A DNA stretch of 64,000 nt from Thermoplasmata archaeon (GTDB lineage: Archaea > Thermoplasmatota > Thermoplasmata > Lutacidiplasmatales > UBA184). Positions 1 to 8,039 of this stretch are shown piece by piece (the first letter of the stretch is position 1; each line of letters begins with the position of its first letter). The translations under genes and the position numbers were made by a program. The stretch lies in NCBI GenBank assembly GCA_021828195.1, contig JAKASQ010000001.1:468335-532334 (forward strand). The letters are read 5' to 3'. The notes below the pieces were generated by a model. The model worked only from the letters and a program-made list of their open reading frames with translations, did no database searches and was not told the DNA's origin.

Positions 1-1
1 C

Positions 2-1003
2 AAGATCGACCTGCGAACGCAGGTCCTCGAGGTCCCCCGTCAGGAAGTGATCACCAAGGACAACTCGCCCACGAATGTCGACGCGATCATCTACATCAAG
101 GTCGTCGACTCGCCGAAGGCGATCTTCCAGGTACAGAACTACCACCTTGCTACCGTCGCGCTCGCGCAGACCACGCTCCGGTCCGTGATCGGCGACATGG
201 AACTCGATGAAATCCTGTACAACCGCGAGCGGATCAACACCCGGCTTCGCGACATCCTCGACGAGGCGACGGACCGCTGGGGCGTCCGGGTCGAGGCGGT
301 CGAGATCAAGGAAGTCGATCCGGTCGGCCCCGTCAAGACGGCGATGGAGGAACAGACCTCCGCCGAACGCCAGCGACGCGCGGCCGTTCTGCGCGCGGAC
401 GGAGAGAAGCGCTCGGCGATCCTGGTCTCCGAGGGTCAGAAGCGCTCCCGCATCCTGCAAGCGGAAGGCGTGCGGCAGTCCGCCATCCTCGAGGCCGAGG
501 GCCAGCGGGTGGCTACGATCCTTCAGGCGCAGGGAGAGGCCCAACGCTTGCGCATCCTCGCTCTCGGTGCGACCGCGCTCGATGCGAAGGCCCTCACGGT
601 GCTCTCGCTCGACACCGTACAGCGGGTGGGCGATGGCCAGGCCACCAAGATCCTCTTCCCCTTCGAGTTCACGCGCCTGATGGAGGGCGCCTCGGAGTAC
701 CTCGGCGCCGGGCGGCAAACGCCCGACCGCCCGCTCAACTCGATGGAGGACCTCGAGAAGCACATCGGAACGATGGACAGTATCCTCGGGCCGATCCCGC
801 GTCAGGAAGAGCTCCTGACCGAGATCCAATCGATCGAGGACGAGATCAAGGCGGAGTCGGCCGAGTCGACCCGGATGGTGGCTCCCTTCGGCCACAGCGC
901 GAAGACCCCGACGCCGGATCTGCCGGGCGCCGACGACATCGCACCGGCACCGCCCCCGACCCCTCCCAAGAAGGCTTCCCCGACGTCGACCGAGCGACCG
1001 TAG
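2..1003 (+). CDS. SPFH/band-7 (stomatin/prohibitin-like) protein, 5'-truncated by window edge
   Basis: The reading frame is already open at base 2, so the N-terminus (usually a membrane anchor) lies outside the window. The visible part starts inside the SPFH fold (RQEVITKDNSPTNVDAI, then a YIKVVDSPKAIF strand) and passes into a long Ala/Glu-rich helix with repeated A-E-G-x-R units, the coiled coil typical of stomatin-type proteins. The tail is Pro/Lys-rich and probably disordered. Family members form oligomeric rings on the membrane that organise proteases or transporters; which partner applies here cannot be seen. It stands alone at the window edge, and the next gene has its own TATA box. 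Confidence 0.85.
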   Translation, partial: KIDLRTQVLEVPRQEVITKDNSPTNVDAIIYIKVVDSPKAIFQVQNYHLATVALAQTTLRSVIGDMELDEILYNRERINTRLRDILDEATDRWGVRVEAVEIKEVDPVGPVKTAMEEQTSAERQRRAAVLRADGEKRSAILVSEGQKRSRILQAEGVRQSAILEAEGQRVATILQAQGEAQRLRILALGATALDAKALTVLSLDTVQRVGDGQATKILFPFEFTRLMEGASEYLGAGRQTPDRPLNSMEDLEKHIGTMDSILGPIPRQEELLTEIQSIEDEIKAESAESTRMVAPFGHSAKTPTPDLPGADDIAPAPPPTPPKKASPTSTERP

Positions 1004-1030
1004 GACGTTCGGCCCGTCGTTCCCGATGGG

Positions 1031-1037
1031 CCTATAT
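1031..1037 (+). promoter_or_regulatory. TATA box for the crotonase gene
   Basis: CCTATAT lies 32 bases before the ATG at 1069. Transcription would start at about 1058-1063, giving a very short leader and favouring 1069 over the ATG at 1036, which overlaps the box itself. Confidence 0.5.
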
Positions 1038-1068
1038 GGGCCGGAGCCCCGAAGGGACCGGGACGAGT

Positions 1069-1857
1069 ATGGAGCCGATCCGAGCCGGGCGCGACGGGGC
1101 CGTCTTCACGATCACGATCAACCGGCCCGAGCGACGCAACGCGCTCGATGTCGTGTCGATGACCTCGCTACGCGAAGCGCTCCAGCGCGCGAGCCTCGAC
1201 ACCGCCGCCCGGGTCGTGGTGCTCACCGGGGCCGGTGACTCGTTCAGCGCGGGCGGGGACGTGTCCGTCATGGAGGAAGCGCGGACCGCGGGAACGCTCC
1301 CGAAGCTGTTCCACGAGCTCACGGCCGAGATGGAGCACGCGATCCGCGAGATCGTCAGCATGCCGAAGCCGGTGCTCGCGTCCCTGCCGGGCGTGGCGGC
1401 CGGCGGTGGCCTATCCCTCGCGCTCGCGGCCGATTGGCGCATCGCGAGCGACTCCGCCGTCCTCGTGCCGGCATTCTCCCAGCTCGGGGCGGTTCCGGAC
1501 GGCGGACTGACCTACTTCCTTCCCCACTACCTCGGGATCGGGCTCGCTCAACAGATGTTGTTCTCGAACGCACGCATCCCGGCCGCGCGGGCGCTCGAGC
1601 TCGGCCTTGTCCACGAAGTGCTCGCGTCCGGGGCCCTGGAGCCGCGTCGCATCGAACGGGCGGACGAACTCGCCCGCGGGCCGACGTTCGCCTACGGATG
1701 GACCAAGCGGCTTCTTCATTCGGCATTCACCGAACGCATCGAGGGGCAGATGGCGCTCGAGCGTCGGGGCGCGGTCGAGGCGGCCCGCGGGCCGGAGCTC
1801 GCCGAGGGGATTCGCGCGTTCCGCGAGAAGCGCCCGCCGAAGTTCCCGTCGCAGTAG
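1069..1857 (+). CDS. Enoyl-CoA hydratase/isomerase family protein (PaaG-like)
   Basis: Crotonase-fold protein of 262 residues. The CoA-binding core includes NRPERRNALD near the N-terminus, the first oxyanion strand FSAGGDV, and the second oxyanion helix GVAAGGGLSLALAADWRIA. The first catalytic Glu of true hydratases (GGGCELA in the family) is replaced by Ser. The second site reads LGAVPDGG, with Asp where hydratases use Glu, as in PaaG-type and enoyl-CoA isomerases. An isomerase-type reaction on an acyl-CoA is therefore more likely than water addition. Fatty-acid or aromatic acid degradation is plausible; a dienoyl-CoA reductase-like SDR lies at 27.5 kb. The start is chosen from the TATA box spacing. 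Confidence 0.8.
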   Translation: MEPIRAGRDGAVFTITINRPERRNALDVVSMTSLREALQRASLDTAARVVVLTGAGDSFSAGGDVSVMEEARTAGTLPKLFHELTAEMEHAIREIVSMPKPVLASLPGVAAGGGLSLALAADWRIASDSAVLVPAFSQLGAVPDGGLTYFLPHYLGIGLAQQMLFSNARIPAARALELGLVHEVLASGALEPRRIERADELARGPTFAYGWTKRLLHSAFTERIEGQMALERRGAVEAARGPELAEGIRAFREKRPPKFPSQ

Positions 1858-1878
1858 CGTTCGCGGGACCGCTATACC

Positions 1879-2496
1879 TCAAGCGGGAGTCGGCCAGGGG
1901 CGGGCCAGTTTCTCTTCCAGGCTCCGGCGCACGGCCGGCCACTCGGACTCGAGAATGCTGTAAAGTACGGAAGAGCGCCAGACGCCGTTCGGCAGGGGCA
2001 CGTCCTCGCGCATCTGGCCCTCCCGGACCGCTCCCAGCCGCTCGATGGCCCGCCGCGAGCGCACGTTCCGCGCATCGGTCTGGAGTTGGACCCGGTGGAC
2101 GTGCTCGACGTCGAAGGCATGGTGGAGGAGGAGGTACTTCGCCTCGGTGTTCAGAGGGGTCCGCCAGTAGGCCGGATCGTACCAGGTCCCACCGATCTCT
2201 ACGCCACGACTTTCCCGATCGATTCGTAGGAACCGGGTCATCCCGACCGGCTCGTGGCCGGGCAATCGCCGTACTGTGAAGCAGAGATCGGTACCCGCTT
2301 GTTGGCGCTCGAGCAGCACTCCAATCTGAGCGGTCATCGCGGGAAGCGTGGCCGCGGGGCCGGATCGGATGTACGTCCAAACCTTCGGATCTCGACCGGC
2401 TTCCGAGAGCGCCGGGGCGTGCTCGGTCTGGAGCGGGACCAGCTCCAAGCGGTTCCCGACCAGCGCGAGCGGTGGCCGGAACTCCGGTTCACGCAT
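1879..2496 (-). CDS. GNAT family N-acetyltransferase (RimJ/RimL-like)
   Basis: A 205-residue single-domain acetyltransferase. The family pattern is visible: an N-terminal NRLELVPLQTEHAPAL, a central strand VGMTRFLRID, the G-T-WYDPAYWRTPLNTEAKYLLLHHAF segment that binds acetyl-CoA, and the RSRRAIERLGAVREG helix-turn typical of ribosomal-protein acetyltransferase relatives. It converges with the crotonase gene on its 3' side and is divergent from the nuo operon. The substrate cannot be read from sequence; N-terminal protein acetylation or small-molecule acetylation are both possible. Confidence 0.85.
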   Translation of the reverse strand: MREPEFRPPLALVGNRLELVPLQTEHAPALSEAGRDPKVWTYIRSGPAATLPAMTAQIGVLLERQQAGTDLCFTVRRLPGHEPVGMTRFLRIDRESRGVEIGGTWYDPAYWRTPLNTEAKYLLLHHAFDVEHVHRVQLQTDARNVRSRRAIERLGAVREGQMREDVPLPNGVWRSSVLYSILESEWPAVRRSLEEKLARPWPTPA

Positions 2497-2591
2497 ACGA
2501 ACGCCGTCAGGATGCCCGGAAGATAACGGGGTCCGGTCCCCGTCGGCTCCGCGGCGGGAAATCGGCCCGTTCGCCGGAACCCGGGTCAGGC

Positions 2592-2601
2592 CTTAAATAA
2601 C
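2592..2601 (+). promoter_or_regulatory. TATA box of the nuo operon
   Basis: CTTAAATAAC is the only A/T-rich block between the GNAT gene and nuoA. It sits 50 bases upstream of nuoA, whose ATG is preceded by a strong GGAGGG ribosome binding site. It probably drives the whole 11-gene run. Confidence 0.55.
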
Positions 2602-2650
2602 GAAATGGGGTCCAACGGAACAGAGGCCGACCGGAAGGAGGGCAGCACGG

Positions 2651-3016
2651 ATGGACGCAGGACTGGACACTTTCCTCGTCTTCGCTGGCATCGCGGCCGC
2701 CTTCGGCATCGGCTCGATCTTCGCGAACCGGACGCTCGGAGCGAAGCGACGGCGCTCCTACCTTCAGCTCACGACGTATGAATGCGGCGAGGAGGCCGAG
2801 GGTGAGGCGCAGATCGACTTCCCCACCCAGCACTACGCGTTCGCGATCGTGTTCGTCGCGGTCGACGTGATCGGGTTCATTCTCGCGCTGTGGGCGCTGA
2901 CGTTCCGAGGTGTCAACTCCTCCTGGTACCCCGTCTTCATCGCCTTCGGGTTCGCGACCCTGGCGATCATCGGCATCTACTACGCGCTCAGCGGCGAGCG
3001 CCGGTGGGTCGTATGA
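2651..3016 (+). CDS. nuoA: NADH-quinone oxidoreductase-type complex subunit A
   Basis: A 121-residue membrane subunit of the proton-pumping Nuo/Fpo arm. Three hydrophobic segments are visible (N-terminal, [10 protein letters not shown] region, and C-terminal [10 protein letters not shown]). Between the first two lies the conserved loop with [16 protein letters not shown], corresponding to the ECG motif of the flexible TMH1-2 loop near the quinone site. It opens an operon in the order A-B-C-D-H-I-J-K-L-M-N. Its stop codon overlaps the nuoB start (ATGA). Confidence 0.93.
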   Translation: MDAGLDTFLVFAGIAAAFGIGSIFANRTLGAKRRRSYLQLTTYECGEEAEGEAQIDFPTQHYAFAIVFVAVDVIGFILALWALTFRGVNSSWYPVFIAFGFATLAIIGIYYALSGERRWVV

Positions 3017-3624
3017 GCGCGGCTCCCGAGAATCTTCCTCGGCCGCTGACTCCCGGTATGCCGCCCCCGGTCCTTCCGATGGCCGACGCGGCCCCCGCCA
3101 TTCCCTTCCTCGAGATCGAAGCCCTCCGCGCCCAGCAGTTCATCCCCGCCGCGAAGGAGGCTCTCGGGGCCATGATCGCGGAGCAAGGCCGGGACCGGCT
3201 AACCCGGCCCGTCTTCAACTGGGCCGGACGGAACTCGCTCTTCCCGCTCCACTGGGGCCTCGCCTGCTGCGCGATCGAGTTCGCTGCGGCGTTCGGCGCC
3301 CGCTGGGATGCCGAGCGCTTCGGGGTCGTGCCGCGATCGTCTCCGCGCCAGTGCGACCTCATGATCGTCAACGGGACCGTGACGTGGAAGGTGGCGCACA
3401 AGCTCGTCACGCTCTACGAGCAGATGCCCGAGCCGAAGTGGGTCATCGCGATGGGCAACTGCGCCACCGGCGGTGGCCCGTTCCGGACGGCGTACTCGGT
3501 CGTGCCCGGCGTCGACAAGCTCGTCCCCGTGGACCTCTACATCGCCGGGTGCCCGCCGCGTCCGGAGGCGATGCTCGATGGGATCTTGAAGCTCGAACAG
3601 CTCATTCGGGAGCGAAAGGAGTAG
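3013..3624 (+). CDS. nuoB: Nuo-type complex subunit B (cluster N2 carrier)
   Basis: A 203-residue connecting subunit that holds the last iron-sulfur cluster (N2) before quinone. The ligands are visible: adjacent Cys85-Cys86 in GLACCAIEF, Cys150 in GNCATGGG and Cys180 in AGCPPRPE. The first ~60 residues are a Pro-rich extension not needed for the fold. It overlaps nuoA by the ATGA arrangement, implying translational coupling. Together with nuoC, D and I it forms the peripheral hydrogenase-like module. Confidence 0.95.
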   Translation: MSAAPENLPRPLTPGMPPPVLPMADAAPAIPFLEIEALRAQQFIPAAKEALGAMIAEQGRDRLTRPVFNWAGRNSLFPLHWGLACCAIEFAAAFGARWDAERFGVVPRSSPRQCDLMIVNGTVTWKVAHKLVTLYEQMPEPKWVIAMGNCATGGGPFRTAYSVVPGVDKLVPVDLYIAGCPPRPEAMLDGILKLEQLIRERKE

Positions 3625-3660
3625 TCCCGCTCGGGACGCCTCGAGCACCGTAGGGGAGGT

Positions 3661-4137
3661 ATGGCAGCGGAGGAGTGGGCTCAGGAACTCGCTCGACACC
3701 TCGGCGACCGGATGATCTCGCTCACCCCGTTCGCCCGGACGCTCGGCCGAGTGAAGTTCCGCCCCGAGGCGGCGCGGGAGATCTTCCGCGCGGTGCACGA
3801 CGACCTCGGCTTCGACCATCTGTCGATGGTCGGCGGCATCGATTGGGTGGACCGCCGCGAGGTCATCTACACGCTCTGGTCCGATCGTCGCGTGGCCTAT
3901 CTGTTCTTGTCGGCCGACCTCGTCGGGGAAGCCCCGCACATCGAAACCGCGAGCGCGGTGTGGCCCGGTGCGAACTGGCACGAACGAGAGACCTGGGAGC
4001 TCGTCGGGATCCAGTTCGACCACCACCCGGACCTGCGCCACCTCTTGATGCCGGACGGGTACGCGTTCAACCCGCTGCTCCGCTCCTTCAAGCTCCACGA
4101 GCCGGAGGAGCTGGAGGTGAAGACGCGCCATGTCTGA
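3661..4137 (+). CDS. nuoC: Nuo-type complex subunit C (30-kDa subunit)
   Basis: A 158-residue subunit with the family signature around WHERETWELVGIQFDHHPDLRHLLMPDGY near the C-terminus. It is separate from nuoD, unlike the fused nuoCD of enterobacteria. The GGGGAGGT ribosome binding site abuts the ATG, unusually close, but no better start exists downstream. Its end overlaps nuoD by 8 bases. It is a structural element of the peripheral arm beside the quinone pocket. Confidence 0.93.
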   Translation: MAAEEWAQELARHLGDRMISLTPFARTLGRVKFRPEAAREIFRAVHDDLGFDHLSMVGGIDWVDRREVIYTLWSDRRVAYLFLSADLVGEAPHIETASAVWPGANWHERETWELVGIQFDHHPDLRHLLMPDGYAFNPLLRSFKLHEPEELEVKTRHV

Positions 4138-5275
4138 GATGTGGATCAACATGGGGCCCCAGCACCCCATGACGCACGGCCTGTGGAATCTCCGCGTGAA
4201 GATCGACGGGGAGCAGGTCCTGGACGTCGATCCCGAGATGGGATACCTGCATCGAGGAATCGAGAAGATCAGCGAGGATCGTCATTACAACGAAGTGATC
4301 ACCCTGATGGATCGTTGCTGCTACGTCGCCGGACTGTCCTGGGAGCACCTGTACGTGCTCGCGGCGGAGCAGGCGCTCCACGTCCAGCCGCCCGAGCGGG
4401 CCGAGTACATCCGCGTGATGAGCGACGAGTTCCAGCGGATCGGTTCCCACGTGATGTGGTACGCCGCCTTTGTCCAGGACATCGGGCTGATGACGCCGTT
4501 CCTCTATGGGATGCGCGACCGCGATCTCGTCCTCGACCTCTTCCAGAGCTACACGGGCGCCCGGATGACGTACGAATACATGCGGGTCGGCGGGGTTCGC
4601 AACGATCTGCCTCCGGGGTTCATCGGTGAGGCCCGCAAGGTCTGCGACTGGCTCATCGACCGCTTCGTCGAATACGACCAGCTCTGCCTCAACTCCGACA
4701 TCTTCCACAAGCGTTGCGACGGCCTCGGCGTGATGAACGCGCGAGCCTGCATCGATCACGGGATCACCGGTCCGATGCTCCGAAGCGCGGGCGTCCGCCG
4801 CGACCTGCGGAAGGACCGGCCCTACTCGGCGTACGACCGGCTCGAGTTCGATGTCGCCCACGCGGAGGCGGGAGACGTGACGGCGCGCTACCTCGTACGG
4901 ATGGAGGAGATGCGCCAGTCGATCCGAATCATCCGCCAGACGCTCGACTGGCTCGAGCACCACCCGGGGCCGGTGCTGGCCCAGGAGCTCCCCCGCTGGC
5001 TCGGAGCGCCGTACGCTCCCGTCGGTCGAGAAGGCTACCTGCTCAAGCGCAACTACCCGAAGGGGCTCGGCTTCTCCGCGATCGAGGAACCGCACGGCGA
5101 GGCGCTCGCCTACGTGGTGAACGAAGGATCCGAGCATCCCTATCGCGTGAAGTTCCGCTCGCCCGTGTTCGCCAACGTCAGCGCGGCCCGGCAGTACCTG
5201 GTCGGCTACCGGATCGCCGACATCCCCCCCATCATGGGCAGCGTCGACGTCTGCGTCGGGGAAGTCGACCGGTAG
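4130..5275 (+). CDS. nuoD: Nuo-type complex subunit D (49-kDa, quinone-site subunit)
   Basis: A 381-residue homologue of the [NiFe]-hydrogenase large subunit that lines the quinone pocket. The N-terminal NMGPQHPMTHG loop carries the conserved quinone-site His, followed by GYLHRGIEKI and DRCCYVAGLSWEHLY. The C-terminus ends at DIPPIMGSVDVCVGEVDR and lacks the Cys pairs that bind Ni in hydrogenases, as expected for Nuo/Fpo rather than a hydrogenase. The length is normal for archaeal FpoD/NuoD. Confidence 0.95.
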   Translation: MSEMWINMGPQHPMTHGLWNLRVKIDGEQVLDVDPEMGYLHRGIEKISEDRHYNEVITLMDRCCYVAGLSWEHLYVLAAEQALHVQPPERAEYIRVMSDEFQRIGSHVMWYAAFVQDIGLMTPFLYGMRDRDLVLDLFQSYTGARMTYEYMRVGGVRNDLPPGFIGEARKVCDWLIDRFVEYDQLCLNSDIFHKRCDGLGVMNARACIDHGITGPMLRSAGVRRDLRKDRPYSAYDRLEFDVAHAEAGDVTARYLVRMEEMRQSIRIIRQTLDWLEHHPGPVLAQELPRWLGAPYAPVGREGYLLKRNYPKGLGFSAIEEPHGEALAYVVNEGSEHPYRVKFRSPVFANVSAARQYLVGYRIADIPPIMGSVDVCVGEVDR

Positions 5276-5290
5276 GAGGGCGCACGATCA

Positions 5291-6418
5291 ATGACCACTT
5301 CGCTGCTCTCCGTCTCCATCGCGCTCTCGTCGGTCCTGCTCAGCGGAGTGGGATCGATCTTTCCGGCGCCGATCCAGGGTGGGCTGACGAACGGGAACAC
5401 GATCGATGCGCTGGGGATCCTGATCTTCGGGGTCATCCTGCTCGCCGCGAGCATGCTCAACACGATCTTCCTGATCTGGTGGGAGCGCAAGCTCCTCGGG
5501 CGGTTCATGGATCGGCGCGGCGCGATGCACGTCGGCTACGCCGGGCTCCTGCAGAACTTTGCGGATGGGTTCAAACTGTTCCGCAAGGACACCGTACGCC
5601 CCCGGGACGCGGATTCGATGGGATTCTTCGTCGGCCCGACCGCGTACCTCGTCACGAGCCTCGTCATCTTCGCCATCCTCCCCATCTCCACGGGATGGAA
5701 CTCCGGGAATCTTCCCCTGAGCCTCCTGCTCGCGATCACGATCTTCTCCTTCGCGCCGCTCTTCATCTTCATCAGCGCCTGGTCGAGCAACAACAAGTAC
5801 TCGCTGATCGGCGGGATGCGCTCCGCCGCGCAGATGATCGCCTACGAGGTCCCGATCCTCCTCGCGATCGTCGCGGTCGTCATCGTTTCCGGCACCTTCA
5901 GCCTCGACACGATCGTCACCGAACAGCAGAACTACTGGTACTGGGGACCGCTCTTCCTCGCGATGGTCGTCTTCGTCGCCGGAATGCTCGCCGAGATGGA
6001 ACGGATCCCGTTCGATCTCCCCGAGGCCGAGGCGGAGCTGGTCGAGGGCTGGAACACCGAGTACGGCGGGATGATGTTCGCGTACTTCATGCTCACCGAC
6101 TACGTTCGGGTCCTTCTCGGATGCTTCCTCATCGTCCTACTCTTCCTCGGCGGCTGGACGATGCCGAGCTGGGTGCCGAGCGCCTGGACGAGCTTCCCGC
6201 TCGCGGGCATCTTCTGGTTCATGCTCAAGGCGTATGCGGTGTTCACCGTCTTTGTTTGGATCCGGGCCTCGTTGCCTCGCGTGCGCACCGACCAGCTCCT
6301 CCGGGTGGGCTGGAACCGCATGATCCCGCTCAGCCTCGTTTCGATCGTGCTCGCGGCGGGACTCGTCCTCGCCAAGTGCCTCCCGGTCTTCGGTTGCCTC
6401 CCGAACCTGGGGGGATGA
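5291..6418 (+). CDS. nuoH: Nuo-type complex subunit H
   Basis: A 375-residue polytopic membrane protein, about eight hydrophobic segments, which anchors the peripheral arm to the membrane and forms the quinone entry channel. The diagnostic acidic loop EMERIPFDLPEAEAELVEGWNTEY is intact, and the preceding SAWSSNNKYSLIGGMRSAAQMIAYEVP is typical of the family. A TAGGAGGGCG ribosome binding site includes the nuoD stop codon. The stop overlaps the nuoI start (ATGA). Confidence 0.95.
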   Translation: MTTSLLSVSIALSSVLLSGVGSIFPAPIQGGLTNGNTIDALGILIFGVILLAASMLNTIFLIWWERKLLGRFMDRRGAMHVGYAGLLQNFADGFKLFRKDTVRPRDADSMGFFVGPTAYLVTSLVIFAILPISTGWNSGNLPLSLLLAITIFSFAPLFIFISAWSSNNKYSLIGGMRSAAQMIAYEVPILLAIVAVVIVSGTFSLDTIVTEQQNYWYWGPLFLAMVVFVAGMLAEMERIPFDLPEAEAELVEGWNTEYGGMMFAYFMLTDYVRVLLGCFLIVLLFLGGWTMPSWVPSAWTSFPLAGIFWFMLKAYAVFTVFVWIRASLPRVRTDQLLRVGWNRMIPLSLVSIVLAAGLVLAKCLPVFGCLPNLGG

Positions 6419-7212
6419 GCAGGGAACGATCCATGGCGGGTGCACAGGTCGAGGAGAAGACGAAGCCGAGCCGGTCGATCCTCTGGGTCGCCCGGCCGAT
6501 GCTCACGGCGGCCCGTCAGTTCGGCCGCAGCCTCCTCCGGCCGAGCACGATTGTTTACCCGTTCGAGCGCCTCGAGGACCCGAAGTTCCGCGACCGCGTC
6601 GGGATCGGCTCCGGCCGGCCCATCGGGGTCGGGCACATCTGGGACAACTACCGAGGCGTGCACGCGCTGAACATCGCCACGTGCATCAGCTGCAACCTGT
6701 GCGCGTTCAGCTGCCCGGATCTGTGCATCGACATGGTCACAGTCCCCGGCGGAGACCCGAAGCACCCGAAGAAGAGCCCCCAGATCGACTACGGGAAGTG
6801 CAGCTACTGCGGCTTCTGCTCGGACGCCTGCCCCGAGGGCTGCCTCACGATGACCACGCGCTACGAGCTGTCGGTCACCAAGCGCGCAGAGATGGTCTAC
6901 TCCCCTCAGAAGCTCCAGGAGGTCTTCGAACGAAAGCTTCCGATGAACCCGGTTCGTGTCGAGCGGCCGGCGAACGAGGACGCGATCCTGCTCGAACCGC
7001 TGCTGTGCATCGGATGCAACGCGTGCGCCCGGGACTGCCCCACCAATTGCATCACCATGCTCGATATCCCCAAGGTCGAGCCGAAGCCGGGGGAGAAGGT
7101 CGCGAAGCGGATCTGGAAGGAGCCCGTCGTTAACGATTCCGACTGCGTGCGCTGCGGCACCTGCATCAGCGTCTGCCCGAAGGAATGCCTGTTCTGGGGG
7201 ATTCGCACGTGA
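6415..7212 (+). CDS. nuoI: Nuo-type complex subunit I with four [4Fe-4S] motifs
   Basis: A 265-residue ferredoxin-like subunit, clearly longer than ordinary NuoI (about 160-190). Four CxxCxxCxxxC motifs are visible, starting at Cys90, Cys129, Cys198 and Cys244. The first pair is the normal N6a/N6b domain; the second pair looks like an added 2x[4Fe-4S] ferredoxin domain joined by a linker at about 150-195. Because nuoE, F and G are absent, the extra clusters could form an electron entry path from soluble ferredoxin. It overlaps nuoH and is followed by a GTG-started nuoJ overlapping its stop. Confidence 0.92.
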   Translation: MSRERSMAGAQVEEKTKPSRSILWVARPMLTAARQFGRSLLRPSTIVYPFERLEDPKFRDRVGIGSGRPIGVGHIWDNYRGVHALNIATCISCNLCAFSCPDLCIDMVTVPGGDPKHPKKSPQIDYGKCSYCGFCSDACPEGCLTMTTRYELSVTKRAEMVYSPQKLQEVFERKLPMNPVRVERPANEDAILLEPLLCIGCNACARDCPTNCITMLDIPKVEPKPGEKVAKRIWKEPVVNDSDCVRCGTCISVCPKECLFWGIRT

Positions 7213-7697
7213 GCCCCGAGGAACTGGCGTTCCTCGCCCTCGCCTTGATCGCGATTGTCACGGGCACCCTCGCCCTGCTCGTGCGCGAATTGATCCACAC
7301 GATCGTCTGGATCGGGGTGTTCTTCGTCGATCTCGCCGCGCTCTACTTCCTCCTCCTCGCCCCGTTCCTGGGGGTCCTCCAGCTCGGCGTGTACGCCGGC
7401 GCGGTGACGATCCTGCTCCTGTTCGGTATCATGGTCACGCGCAAACGGATCTTCTCCCGGGAAGCCGCGACCGGGATCACGGCGGTTCCGGTGGCTCTCG
7501 CCGTCGTCGCGTTCATCTTCCTGCTAGTCGCCTTACCCGAGTTCCCCCAAGGTGAGCTCACGGTCCGTTCCTTCGATCCGTCCCTCCTCTCCCAGAACCT
7601 CTTCGGCCCCGGGGGGCCGTGGCTCCTCCTTCTTGGTCTCGTGATGCTCAGCGCGCTGATCGGAGCGATCTACCTCGTGCGGGAAGGCCGCGAATAG
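7209..7697 (+). CDS. nuoJ: Nuo-type complex subunit J
   Basis: A 162-residue membrane protein with about five hydrophobic segments. The family core LLAPFLGVLQLGVYAGAVTILLLFGIMVT, with a conserved Tyr in a pi-bulge helix, is present. The chosen start is GTG at 7209, overlapping the nuoI stop as GTGA; an in-frame ATG at 7185 lies inside nuoI and adds only polar residues. The gene abuts nuoK with no spacer. Confidence 0.92.
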   Translation: MSPEELAFLALALIAIVTGTLALLVRELIHTIVWIGVFFVDLAALYFLLLAPFLGVLQLGVYAGAVTILLLFGIMVTRKRIFSREAATGITAVPVALAVVAFIFLLVALPEFPQGELTVRSFDPSLLSQNLFGPGGPWLLLLGLVMLSALIGAIYLVREGRE

Positions 7698-8027
7698 ATG
7701 ACGACGCTCGCGATCACCGGGTTCCTCGCGCTCTCCTTCGCGCTCTTCGCGATCGCAATCTTCGGGATCCTCACGCGTCGGAACTTCATCCTGCTCCTGG
7801 TCTCCTTGGAGATCGGGATGAACGCTGCGATCCTGAACTTCGTCTACTTCGCCGCGCTGGCGCCCGTGAACGCGGGATCGACGAACGGGCTACCCGGTCA
7901 GTCGATTGCGGTCGTGCTGATCGGCTTCGCCGCGACGGAGATTGCGGTGGGACTCGCGATCGTGCTCGCGCTCAACCGTTCGAAGGGATCGATCAACGTC
8001 GCCGACTCGACCACCCTGAGGAACTGA
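7698..8027 (+). CDS. nuoK: Nuo-type complex subunit K
   Basis: A 109-residue, three-helix antiporter-like small subunit. The two functional Glu positions of the family are visible in VSLEIGMNAAILNF and GFAATEIAVGLAIVLAL. The ATG follows the nuoJ stop directly. It forms part of the proton channel between subunits J and N. Confidence 0.93.
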   Translation: MTTLAITGFLALSFALFAIAIFGILTRRNFILLLVSLEIGMNAAILNFVYFAALAPVNAGSTNGLPGQSIAVVLIGFAATEIAVGLAIVLALNRSKGSINVADSTTLRN

Positions 8028-8039
8028 GGAGAAGTCTCG

